A stretch of 64,000 nt of DNA from Mesorhizobium sp. 65-26 (GTDB lineage Bacteria > Pseudomonadota > Alphaproteobacteria > Rhizobiales > Rhizobiaceae). The position numbers were made by a program, and so were the translations under genes. The notes below the pieces were generated by a model. The model saw only the letters and a program-made list of their open reading frames with translations, had not been told where the DNA came from and did no database searches. The stretch spans positions 210,835-274,834 of the forward strand of contig MKVL01000009.1 in the NCBI GenBank assembly GCA_001899205.1. The letters are read 5' to 3'. Shown here one piece after another: positions 27,824 to 36,073 of this stretch (its first letter is position 1; each line of letters opens with the position of its first letter).

Positions 27824-28204
27824 ATGAAACGCGCCGCCGCTCCCCTCCTCGCCGCATGCCTTGCCGCCAGCATCGCAACGACCGCGCGGCCGGCGTTCGC
27901 CGCCGAGGCTCCGTTCGAGCCCGGATTGATGCGCCTGGCCGAAGTGCTGGGCTCGCTGCAATTCTTGCGCAACCTGTGCGGCGAAAAGGGCGATCAGTGG
28001 CGCGGCCAGATGGAAAAGCTGCTGGAGTCGGAAAACCCCGATCCCGAGCGCCGCGCCCGCTTCATCGCCAGCTTCAACCGGGGCTACCGCTCCTTCAGTT
28101 CCACCTACACGCAATGCACGGCCTCAGCCACGGAGGCGATCGGCCGCTACATGAAGGAAGGCGAGACCCTGTCGCGCGACATCGCCTCCCGCTACGGCAA
28201 CTGA
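27824..28204 (+). CDS. TIGR02301 family exported protein
   Basis: 126 aa. Residues 1-27 form a signal peptide (MKRAAAPLL... AFAAEA). The mature part has LAEVLGSLQFLRNLCGEKGDQWRGQME and a later Cys in YTQCTASA, which together fit the TIGR02301 family of Rhizobiales with two conserved cysteines that could pair in the periplasm. The function of the family is unknown. Start: ATG 27824, because the signal peptide begins there; upstream codons in the same frame are not family-like. It follows the Nudix gene by 92 bp on the same strand. Confidence 0.85.
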   Translation: MKRAAAPLLAACLAASIATTARPAFAAEAPFEPGLMRLAEVLGSLQFLRNLCGEKGDQWRGQMEKLLESENPDPERRARFIASFNRGYRSFSSTYTQCTASATEAIGRYMKEGETLSRDIASRYGN

Positions 28205-28535
28205 GAGATCAGGGGACGGCGAACTTCATGGACCGTGGCAAGCCATGGTGGCCTGGCCTCAGCTTTCCGATGTTGCAATTGCGCAACAGGCTTAATGAAA
28301 CGTTACGTTCAGGATGTGGAATTAACTCAAACTGAAGGTTTCCACCCCGCAGGCCGCGCTAATCGGCTAAGTTCAGCATGGATCAGATCCTTGGATTGCG
28401 TGAAGCAATCAACTTTGTAAAGCACGATCAAAAAAATGTCGTATTTACAAGGGCTTATATGATCCGGCGTTTTACGGGCACGAATCCTAGCAGGCCAAGT
28501 CCCATGAATCGCCGCTTGAAAGGGTGGACTCGCAC
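28205..28535. other. intergenic region without a gene
   Basis: 331 bp. It has lower GC than its surroundings in 28290-28460 and an inverted repeat TGTTGC (28271-28276)/GCAACA (28283-28288). Short frames exist but lack codon bias and ribosome sites. It probably carries the promoter of the 85-aa gene. Confidence 0.45.
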
Positions 28536-28793
28536 ATGGAACACGCCGTCAACGATATCGACGCACTGGTCAGGGAAGAAAAGCGCCTGACCGCGGTGGA
28601 GAGCCACAGCGAAGCGTGGGCCGAAGGGCTCTCGGCCGGAATCGAGCCGGAAATCATCGCCGAGGCCGCGCTCGAAACGGCGTTCGGAGAAATATTGCGT
28701 GCCAATGGCGAGACTTCGACTCTCGCCCTGCTCGACCGCATGCGCGAGAAGGTCATCGCCGGCGCTTTCGAGCCTGAAAGGCTGCGCCACTAA
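28536..28793 (+). CDS. small hypothetical acidic protein, 85 aa
   Basis: Unrecognised cytosolic protein. The composition is Glu/Ala rich with few aromatics, and it is probably all helical: NDIDALVREEKRL, SEAWAEGLSAGIEPEIIAEAALETAFGEIL and STLALLDRMREKV look like three amphipathic helices. The IEPEIIAEAALETAFGE segment resembles helices of small DNA- or partner-binding adaptor proteins in rhizobia, but I cannot name a family. AAAGGG lies 12 nt before ATG 28536; a GTG at 28524 is an alternative start. It is followed by about 265 bp without a clear gene. Confidence 0.6.
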   Translation: MEHAVNDIDALVREEKRLTAVESHSEAWAEGLSAGIEPEIIAEAALETAFGEILRANGETSTLALLDRMREKVIAGAFEPERLRH

Positions 28794-29058
28794 CCTGGCA
28801 TTCGCCTCCCGACATCAGGCATATCATGCGAATGTCTGATTCAAAGCGCCGCCAGAATCGTATACGCGCTGGTGGCTACCTGATTCTGGCTTAAGCTGAA
28901 TTGCTTGTGTCCGCCGGACGCAAGTGTCAGAGTCGGACGAACAGATCAAAAAGCGCATGACGGGCCGAAGCAGCCACCATGCATGAGCAGAACCAGCATA
29001 TCGGTTCTTGACGATGGCACCTGTCCGGGCACGCGCCTGGAACCATGGAGAGCGGGCG

Positions 29059-29832
29059 GTGCATTTTTCGATCCCGGGCCGGCCACGGAGCCTGGTCCTG
29101 AGTATCTGGCTGGCCGCGTCTTGCGTCGCCATTCCGCTTGGGATTTGCGTGCTCAGCAGCCCCGCCTGCGCGCTGAGCGAAATCAAGCGCGAAGAGCTGC
29201 CCGCGCCTTCGTCCGGCGGCGAGTCGGCGCCAACCAACTCTGTACCGATACCGAACCCGGTCGGCACGCCGCAGCCGGCCAATCCTCCAGCGGGCGAGAC
29301 CGAGCCGAACGGCCAGTCCAACGATGGCGGCGTGGCGAGGCCCCGCATCGACCCCGAAGCTCCGCCGCCCGAAGTCCTCTACGACCTCAGCAAGCTGCCC
29401 GAGCCGGTGCGACGCATGCACGATCTCATCGTCGAGGCCTGCAAGAGCGGCGATATCGAAAAGCTGCGTCCCCTGATCGGCAATGGCAACAGCGGCACAC
29501 AGCTTTCGCTGACTGAGGTCGAGGGTGACGCCGTCACCTTCCTCAAGGGTCTTTCCGGCGATGCCGACGGCCAGGAGATCCTGGCCATACTCGAGGAAGT
29601 GCTGGACGCCGGCTATGTCCATCTCGACGCCGGCAAGCCGCAGGAACTCTACGTCTGGCCGTATTTTTTCGCCTTGCCGCTGGACAAGCTGGACGCCAAG
29701 CAGAGGGTCGAACTGTTCAAGATCGTCACCGCAGGTGACTATGACGACATGAAGCAGTTCGGCGCCTACATCTTCTATCGCGTCGGCATCACGCCTGCCG
29801 GACACTGGGCATTCTTCGTCGCGGGCGATTGA
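29059..29832 (+). CDS. exported hypothetical protein
   Basis: 257 aa from a GTG start at 29059; an ATG at 29014 would add 15 residues. GGAG is 8 nt before the GTG, whereas the ATG has none. The N-terminus has an Arg-rich head and a hydrophobic stretch ending SSPACA, a signal peptide. A Pro/Asn/Gly-rich linker (about 45-100) leads to a globular C-terminal domain with LPEPVRRMHDLIVEACKSGDIEKLRPLI and a closing GHWAFFVAGD. This resembles rhizobial exported proteins of unknown function. No catalytic motif is seen; a small ankyrin-like opening is possible. Confidence 0.75.
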   Translation: MHFSIPGRPRSLVLSIWLAASCVAIPLGICVLSSPACALSEIKREELPAPSSGGESAPTNSVPIPNPVGTPQPANPPAGETEPNGQSNDGGVARPRIDPEAPPPEVLYDLSKLPEPVRRMHDLIVEACKSGDIEKLRPLIGNGNSGTQLSLTEVEGDAVTFLKGLSGDADGQEILAILEEVLDAGYVHLDAGKPQELYVWPYFFALPLDKLDAKQRVELFKIVTAGDYDDMKQFGAYIFYRVGITPAGHWAFFVAGD

Positions 29833-29909
29833 CGGCTTGCCGTCCCGCGCATGGCAGGCGGCGGCGCGCGTCAGAGCCCCCGGTCAGGCCACAAGCGCCA
29901 GCGTAGGAC

Positions 29910-31241
29910 TTAGACGGGAAGTGCCTCGGAAAACTCCACTGCCCTGCCCTGGCCTGGGGTGACGATCTCCCCTTCCCACATCACGCGGGTGCCGCGCACG
30001 ATCGTGCCGACCGGCCAGCCGATGACCTGCTTGCCGTCATAGGGTGTCCAGCCGGCCTTGGAACCCGCTTGCGCGTTGGTGATCGTCTCCGTGCGCTTGA
30101 GGTCGACAACGGTGAAGTCGGCATCGTAACCGGCGGCGATCCGCCCCTTCCTGGCCATGCCGAAGAGGCGTTGGGGGCCATGGCTCGACAGGTCGACGAA
30201 ACGCTGCAGCGTGAGCCTGCCGGCATTCACATGGTCGAGCATGATCGGCACCAGCGTCTGTACGCCGGTCATCCCCGACGGCGAAGCCGGATAGGGCTTT
30301 GCCTTTTCCGCCAGCGTATGCGGAGCATGGTCTGAACCGAGCACGTCGACGATGCCCTGTGAAATGCCGTGCCAGACGCCGTCACGATGGCGCGACGCCC
30401 GCACCGGCGGGTTCATCTGGATCAGCGTGCCCAGCCGCGCATAGTCGTCGGCCGTGAGTGTCAGGTGGTGCGGGGTCGCCTCGCAAGTGGCGACATCCTT
30501 GTGCTGTTCGAGGAACAGGATCTCCTCGGCCGTCGAGATGTGCAGCACATGGATGCGAGACCTTGTCTGCCGGGCGATGCGCACCAGCCGCTCGGTGCAG
30601 CGGAGCGCCGCGATTTCGTCGCGCCAGACCGGATGAGACGACGGGTCACCCTCGACACGCTCGCCAAGACGTTCACGCAAGCGGAACTCATCCTCCGAAT
30701 GGAAAGCGGCGCGCCGACGCGTGTTGCGCAGGATCGAGGCGACGCCCTCATCGTCCTCGACCAGAAGATTGCCGGTGGACGAGCCCATGAAGACCTTGAT
30801 GCCGGCGGCCCCGGGCAACCGTTCGAGCTCGCCGACATCGCCAGCGTTGTCGCGCGTGCCGCCGACCCAGAAGGCGAAGTCGCAATGCATGCGGTTCGTG
30901 GCGCGCCGCACCTTGTCGGCCAGGGCAGCCTCGCTGGTGGTCAGCGGGTTGGTGTTCGGCATCTCGAAGACGGCGGTCACGCCGCCCAGCACGGCGGCCC
31001 GCGATCCGGTCTCGAGGTCTTCCTTATGCTCCAGCCCCGGCTCGCGGAAATGCACCTGGCTGTCGACGACGCCCGGCAGAATGTGGAGGCCCCGGCAATC
31101 GATCGTCTCCGCGGCGGATGCCTGGCCGAGATCGCCTATCGCGGCGATGCGCCCTGCCCTGACGCCGACATCGCGTTTTCCTTCGCCATCATGATTGACC
31201 ACCGTGCCGCCTGTCAGGATGAGGTCGTAGGTCATGGCCAT
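29910..31241 (-). CDS. pyrC: dihydroorotase (amidohydrolase family)
   Basis: 443 aa. Class I dihydroorotase/AllB-like amidohydrolase; dihydroorotase cyclises carbamoyl aspartate in pyrimidine synthesis. The first metal motif reads DSQVHFREPG near residue 64, so the first His of the usual HxH is Gln. The lysine for carboxylation is in GIKVFMGSS (about 148), later ligands are FHSEDE, HVLHIST and the catalytic SDHAPH near 315. The gene is long like class I enzymes. Divergent from ygfZ with 82 bp between. An allantoinase-like substrate cannot be excluded. Confidence 0.85.
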   Translation of the reverse strand: MAMTYDLILTGGTVVNHDGEGKRDVGVRAGRIAAIGDLGQASAAETIDCRGLHILPGVVDSQVHFREPGLEHKEDLETGSRAAVLGGVTAVFEMPNTNPLTTSEAALADKVRRATNRMHCDFAFWVGGTRDNAGDVGELERLPGAAGIKVFMGSSTGNLLVEDDEGVASILRNTRRRAAFHSEDEFRLRERLGERVEGDPSSHPVWRDEIAALRCTERLVRIARQTRSRIHVLHISTAEEILFLEQHKDVATCEATPHHLTLTADDYARLGTLIQMNPPVRASRHRDGVWHGISQGIVDVLGSDHAPHTLAEKAKPYPASPSGMTGVQTLVPIMLDHVNAGRLTLQRFVDLSSHGPQRLFGMARKGRIAAGYDADFTVVDLKRTETITNAQAGSKAGWTPYDGKQVIGWPVGTIVRGTRVMWEGEIVTPGQGRAVEFSEALPV

Positions 31242-31323
31242 GAGCGTCCGGTCTCTTGCGGGGGGAGTGTCGTCGGCTTACGTAATGACCACCATATTTG
31301 CAAGATCAGGCAGCCTTTCATTC

Positions 31324-32184
31324 ATGCCCTTTGCCCATCTGAACGATCGCACACTCATCTCCGTGTCGGGGCCGGACGCCGAACATTTCCTGCAGAACAT
31401 CCTGACCACCGACCTCGATGCGCTCGCCGCCGGCGAGGCGAAGCCGGGCGCACTGCTGGCGCCGCAAGGCAAGATCCTGTTCGATTTCCTGATCTCGCGC
31501 GCCGGCGAGAACGCCTTCCGACTGGAGTGCCGGGCCGATGTCGCCGATGATTTCCTGCGCCGGCTGATGCTTTACCGGCTGCGCGCCAAGGTCGAGATTG
31601 CCAAGCAGGATCAATCGCTTGTCACGGCCGCATGGGGAGATGATTCAACCGCCTCACATTCCGATTCAACATCGCTGGCCGACACGCGTTTTCGCGGCCT
31701 GTCGGTGAAACGCTCCTATGGCGGATCGACCAACGGCGGCGATGCCGGCGCATGGCTGGCCCTGCGCATCGCCAATGGCGTTGCCGAGAGCGGTAGCGAC
31801 TACCAGCTCGGCGATGCCTTTCCCCATGACGTGCTGCTCGACGAGAGCGGCGGCGTAGGCTTCTCCAAGGGTTGCTATGTCGGCCAGGAGGTTGTCTCGC
31901 GCATGCACCATCGCGGCACCGCGCGGCGGCGTGTGCTGATCGCCTCCGCGCAGGCTCCGCTCCCCGCCGCCGGCGCCGAGCTAACGGTCGCCGGCCGCCC
32001 CGTGGGGGTTCTCGGCTCCGTCGCCGGCAAGACTGGACTGGCCATTGCCCGCATCGACCGCGTCAAGGCGGCTGTGGACGCGGGCCAGCCCGTGATGGCG
32101 GGCGACGTCTCCGTAACGCTTGCCATCCCGCCCGGGGCGAAATTCACCTTTCCGCAGGACGCCGCCAGCGCGGAGGATGCCTGA
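31324..32184 (+). CDS. ygfZ: folate-binding YgfZ family protein
   Basis: 286 aa, GcvT-like fold. The diagnostic KGCYVGQE motif is near residue 185. YgfZ binds tetrahydrofolate and helps assemble or repair certain Fe-S enzymes; the motif Cys is needed in E. coli. ATG 31324 opens the conserved MPFAHLNDR. The stop and the next start overlap (TGATG at 32182-32186), so it is coupled with the HD gene. Confidence 0.92.
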   Translation: MPFAHLNDRTLISVSGPDAEHFLQNILTTDLDALAAGEAKPGALLAPQGKILFDFLISRAGENAFRLECRADVADDFLRRLMLYRLRAKVEIAKQDQSLVTAAWGDDSTASHSDSTSLADTRFRGLSVKRSYGGSTNGGDAGAWLALRIANGVAESGSDYQLGDAFPHDVLLDESGGVGFSKGCYVGQEVVSRMHHRGTARRRVLIASAQAPLPAAGAELTVAGRPVGVLGSVAGKTGLAIARIDRVKAAVDAGQPVMAGDVSVTLAIPPGAKFTFPQDAASAEDA

Positions 32185-32825
32185 TGGCGCCGGACCGCGC
32201 CGGGGCGCCGCCGCGCGCCTGGCAGCGCATGCTTTCCGGGCGGCGGCTTGACCTGCTCGACCCCTCGCCTCTCGACATCGAGATTTCCGACATCGCGCAT
32301 GGGCTTGCCAGGGTCGCCCGCTGGAACGGCCAGACCCGTGGCGACCATGCCTTTTCGGTCGCCCAGCATTCGCTGGCGGTCGAGGCGCTGTTGGGCGAAC
32401 TCGTGCCGGCCGCCTCGGCGGAAGCCAGGCTGGCGGCACTGCTGCATGACGCGCCGGAATATGTCATCGGCGACATGATCTCGCCGTTCAAATCGGTGAT
32501 GGGCGGCAGCTACAAGGATTGCGAACTGCGGCTCCAGCGCGCCATCCACCTGCGCTTTTCGCTACCCGCCGAACTCGGCGCCGGGCTGCGCAAGGAGATC
32601 AAGCGGGCCGACCAGATCGCCGCCTATTACGAGGCGACGCTGCTTGCCGGTTTCTCCGCCAGGGAAGCGACGGAATTCTTCGGGCGGCCACGCGGCTTCA
32701 GCGCCGAGCGCTTCGATTTCACGCCGCGTTCGGTGACATGGGCACAGGCTGCCTTCCTCGAACGCTTCGCCGCGCTGGAGAAATCGCGCCTCGGGGTAGC
32801 GATTGCAACGCAAGCAAGAGAATAG
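32184..32825 (+). CDS. HD-domain phosphohydrolase
   Basis: 213 aa. HD superfamily metal-dependent phosphohydrolase, close to the YfbR 5'-nucleotidase type. The metal residues appear as His in VAQHSLAVEALL (about 63), His-Asp in LLHDAPEYVIGD (about 89-90), and Asp in KRADQIAAYYEA (about 139). The most likely substrates are deoxynucleoside monophosphates, by family. Coupled to ygfZ by a 1-nt start/stop overlap. Confidence 0.88.
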   Translation: MAPDRAGAPPRAWQRMLSGRRLDLLDPSPLDIEISDIAHGLARVARWNGQTRGDHAFSVAQHSLAVEALLGELVPAASAEARLAALLHDAPEYVIGDMISPFKSVMGGSYKDCELRLQRAIHLRFSLPAELGAGLRKEIKRADQIAAYYEATLLAGFSAREATEFFGRPRGFSAERFDFTPRSVTWAQAAFLERFAALEKSRLGVAIATQARE

Positions 32826-32861
32826 GAAAACGTTAAATTAACCGGCTGCGGACACAGTGCC

Positions 32862-35030
32862 ATGCTGGTCCAGTCCGCAGGCGCCCTCATGCCCTTCGCA
32901 CACGTCAAGGCCGGTTCGCCCGCACGCAAGCGGAAAGCCGCCAGCGGCGGCACTGCCCGGCGGATGGAAGGCGAGCTGCGCGCGCAGAATGAGCGCTTCT
33001 CGGCCGCTGTCGAAAACATGTCGCACGGCCTGTGCATGTTCGACGCCGATGAGCGCATGATCATCTGCAACGGCAACTATATCGACATCTTCTGCCTCGA
33101 CTCGGCGGTGGTGCGGCCCGGCACAAGCTTCTTCGACATCCTCCAGCACAGCGTCGATATCGGCATCGCCTCGCAGAGCGCCGAGGAGCTGTATGCGATC
33201 CGCAAGCCCTATATCGATGGCGCCAAGCCTTCGACCTATGAGGAGAACCTCTCCGACGGCCGCATCATCGTCATTTCGCATCGGCCGCTGGCCTCCGGCG
33301 GCTGGGTTTCGATCTACGAGGACGTGACCGAACAGCGGCGCGCCGAGCGGGACCTGAAGGAACAGCACCGGCGCTTCGACGCGGCGCTCGCCAACATGTC
33401 GCAAGGCCTGCTGATGTACGACGCGGACGGCAAGATGATCGTGCGCAACGAGCGTTTCCTACAGCTTTGCGGCGTCTCGGAAGCCGACTTTCCCCTGGGC
33501 ATGACGCAAAAGGAGGCGCTGGAAAAGCTTGTGGACGGAGGCGTCTATGTCGGACTGGATATAGACGCGGAAGTGGCGCAGACCAATGCCAGCCTGGATG
33601 CCGGACATTTTCGATCGACGTACCGGCAGCTCATCGACGGCAGGACGCTGCTGGTGGTGCGGCGCCCCATGGCTGGTGGCGGCTGGGTCGCGACCTTTGA
33701 CGACGTCACCGAGCGGCGGCGCGCCGAGGCGCGCATGACCCACCTCGCACATCATGACGCCCTGACCAACCTCCCCAACCGCTCGATGTTCCGCGAGCGA
33801 CTTGACCAGGCGCTGGCCGATCCGGGGATCGCGCCCCTGGCGATCATATCGCTCGATCTCGACCGCTTCAAATCCGTCAACGACACGTTCGGGCACCCCG
33901 CCGGCGACTGGCTGCTGAAATGCGTGGCCGAGCAATTGCAGCGTTGCCTGCGCAAGGAGAGGGATGTCGTTGCCCGCTTCGGCGGCGACGAGTTCGTCAT
34001 CGTGCAGTTCGACATCCAGGGCCCGGACGATGCAGAAAAGCTGGCCAAGCGGATCGCCAACGCGATCGCCAAGCCCTTCCGGCACAAGAACCGCGACATC
34101 CATGTCGGCGTGAGCCTCGGCATCGCGCTTTTTCCGCGCGACGGTCGCGACGCCGAAACGCTGCTCAAGAATGCCGACATGGCGCTCTACCGGGCAAAGA
34201 GCGAGGGGCGCAATCTCTTCCGGTTCTTCGAACCCAGCATGGACGAAATGCTGCGGGCTCGCCGCGCGCTGGAGGTCGATATCGAACTGGCGTTGCCACG
34301 CCGCGAGTTCGACCTGGACTATCAGCCGATCATGAACATCGCGAGCGGCGAAATCGTCGGCGTGGAAGCACTGATGCGCTGGCAATCGCCAACGCGCGGA
34401 GCGGTGACACCGGACACGTTCATTCCCGTGGCGGAGGAGACCGGCCTGATCCTGCCGCTGGGCGAATGGGCCTTGCGAAAGGCCTGCGCGGCGGCGGCGA
34501 CCTGGCCGCCGGACATGCGAATTGCCGTCAATGTATCGGCGATGCAGATCAGGAATGACGGCTTTGCCCGCAGCGTCATCTCGGCGCTCGCCTTCTCCGG
34601 CGTGCCGGCACAAAGGTTGGAACTGGAGATCACCGAAACGGTGCTGATGGACGAAAGCGACAGGGTGCTGCGGATGCTCAACCAGCTGCGCGGCCTGGGC
34701 ATCCACATCGCGCTCGACGACTTTGGAATCGGCTATTCCTCGCTGGGTTATCTCAGGCGTTTTCCCGTCGACAAGATCAAGATCGACCGCTCCTTCATTC
34801 GCGATATCGGCAATCGCGACACGGCGGCGATCGTCCGCGCCGTCATCGGTCTCGGCGCGCAGCTTGGCATAACCGTCACCGCCGAAGGCGTCGAAACAGA
34901 AGCGCAGCTCGATCTGCTACGCCGTGAAGGCTGCGTGGAAGCGCAAGGCTACCTGATCGGCATTCCTGTCAAGGCGGGGCAGATACGCCGGCAGTTGGTG
35001 GCAGGCGTGGCGCGCAGCCAGACGGGCTGA
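32862..35030 (+). CDS. PAS-PAS-GGDEF-EAL cyclic di-GMP protein
   Basis: 722 aa. Two PAS-7 type domains (about 40-155 and 165-290) lead to a diguanylate cyclase domain with an intact GGDEF (about 375-379) and a phosphodiesterase domain with EAL at about 503-505, NVSAMQ, EITET, LDDFGIGYSS, KIDRSF and QGY. All catalytic residues I can check are present, so it could both make and break cyclic di-GMP. The allosteric I-site RxxD is KERD here. No membrane helix is seen. The N-terminal 33 residues are basic and unstructured. It follows the HD gene by 36 bp. Confidence 0.92.
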   Translation: MLVQSAGALMPFAHVKAGSPARKRKAASGGTARRMEGELRAQNERFSAAVENMSHGLCMFDADERMIICNGNYIDIFCLDSAVVRPGTSFFDILQHSVDIGIASQSAEELYAIRKPYIDGAKPSTYEENLSDGRIIVISHRPLASGGWVSIYEDVTEQRRAERDLKEQHRRFDAALANMSQGLLMYDADGKMIVRNERFLQLCGVSEADFPLGMTQKEALEKLVDGGVYVGLDIDAEVAQTNASLDAGHFRSTYRQLIDGRTLLVVRRPMAGGGWVATFDDVTERRRAEARMTHLAHHDALTNLPNRSMFRERLDQALADPGIAPLAIISLDLDRFKSVNDTFGHPAGDWLLKCVAEQLQRCLRKERDVVARFGGDEFVIVQFDIQGPDDAEKLAKRIANAIAKPFRHKNRDIHVGVSLGIALFPRDGRDAETLLKNADMALYRAKSEGRNLFRFFEPSMDEMLRARRALEVDIELALPRREFDLDYQPIMNIASGEIVGVEALMRWQSPTRGAVTPDTFIPVAEETGLILPLGEWALRKACAAAATWPPDMRIAVNVSAMQIRNDGFARSVISALAFSGVPAQRLELEITETVLMDESDRVLRMLNQLRGLGIHIALDDFGIGYSSLGYLRRFPVDKIKIDRSFIRDIGNRDTAAIVRAVIGLGAQLGITVTAEGVETEAQLDLLRREGCVEAQGYLIGIPVKAGQIRRQLVAGVARSQTG

Positions 35031-35069
35031 AGGCAAGGCAACGCCGGCGCAAGCCACCTGCAAAAGCCG

Positions 35070-35987
35070 CTAGTGTAGCGTGCCTATGTATTTCTCGTGA
35101 AAGCGCACATAGCCCGCTTCCGTCACCTTGAGGTGGCGCTCGATCAGCACGTGAAACGCCGGCAACTGGTGGAAGGGTACGCCCGGATAGGCATGGTGCT
35201 CGGCATGGAAAGGCATGTTCCAGGCCAGCTTGCGGACGAACCAGTTGGTGAATGTGGTCCGCGTGTTCTCCAGCATGTTGGCGACGAAGGGGCAGCGACC
35301 ATGTTCGGCGAGCAGGTAGAGGCGCAGGAATGGCTGTCCGAGCACGGCGGGCACGATCCAGACGTAGAGCAGCAACGTCGACCGGAAATAGAGGCATGCC
35401 AGGAACACGACCGCATAGAAGGCGATCATGGCGCGCGCTTCGGTCCGTACCTTGGGCAAACCCTTCGGCGGCACATAGCTGTCGCGGCACCGGCCCGTGG
35501 CGTTCGTCCAGAGCGTCTTGAAATGCCCCAGCCAGACCGGAAGTCCGGAGACGTGAACGATGTACTGGCGCATGGTTTCCGGCTTTGGAAAGGCCAATTC
35601 GGGATCGTTCTCGGGATCCTGGGTGTAGCGGTGGTGGGCGAAATGGAAGTAGCGGAACCAGTCCGCCGGGAGCGCAATGGCCAGGCTGCAGAATCTCGCC
35701 ACCGCGTCATTCAGCCATTGCGTCTCGAAAGCCGTCCTGTGCACCGTCTCGTGCAGCAGGGTGAACAGGAACACGATGAGAATGCCTTGCGGCAACATCA
35801 GCACCGGCCAGTACGGTACCCTTGCCGCGATCAAGGTGCCGAGGATGACGATCGCACCGAGATGACAGGAGAACTGGAGCAGGCCCGGCCCGTTCGACTT
35901 GCCGGTCAGTCGCCCGCGCTCCTCATTCGTCAGCGAGGCGATCACGTCGCGATGGTCGATAGGGTCGTTGCGGTCGATTGTGTTCAT
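35070..35987 (-). CDS. fatty acid desaturase family protein
   Basis: 305 aa di-iron membrane desaturase or hydroxylase. The three histidine boxes are HETVH (about 79-83), HFAHH (about 114-118) and HAEHH (about 263-267); hydrophobic pairs lie between. The substrate may be fatty acyl chains, sphingoid or carotenoid-like lipids; the family does not settle it. It is divergent from a LysR gene with 86 bp between, and a perfect 9-bp palindrome in that gap makes the regulator its likely controller. Confidence 0.9.
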   Translation of the reverse strand: MNTIDRNDPIDHRDVIASLTNEERGRLTGKSNGPGLLQFSCHLGAIVILGTLIAARVPYWPVLMLPQGILIVFLFTLLHETVHRTAFETQWLNDAVARFCSLAIALPADWFRYFHFAHHRYTQDPENDPELAFPKPETMRQYIVHVSGLPVWLGHFKTLWTNATGRCRDSYVPPKGLPKVRTEARAMIAFYAVVFLACLYFRSTLLLYVWIVPAVLGQPFLRLYLLAEHGRCPFVANMLENTRTTFTNWFVRKLAWNMPFHAEHHAYPGVPFHQLPAFHVLIERHLKVTEAGYVRFHEKYIGTLH

Positions 35988-36040
35988 GCGACTAAGCTAA
36001 CCCACCAATAAACCTTTCGAAAAACGATGATTTCTGCAAA

Positions 36041-36063
36041 ATAGATAAGCCCAACTTATCTAT
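36041..36063. promoter_or_regulatory. candidate LysR operator
   Basis: Perfect 9-bp inverted repeat ATAGATAAG-CCCAA-CTTATCTAT in the desaturase/LysR divergent gap. It contains the T-N11-A core of LysR boxes (T at 36046, A at 36058). It ends 10 bp before the LysR ATG. Confidence 0.65.
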
Positions 36064-36073
36064 CGGATTCGCC

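Noticed and set aside
28271-28288. TGTTGC/GCAACA inverted repeat as an operator
   Set aside because: Six-bp arms are likely by chance and no regulator gene is adjacent.
28378-28590. 70-codon frame before the 85-aa gene
   Set aside because: It overlaps the better-supported gene in another frame and has no ribosome site or codon bias.
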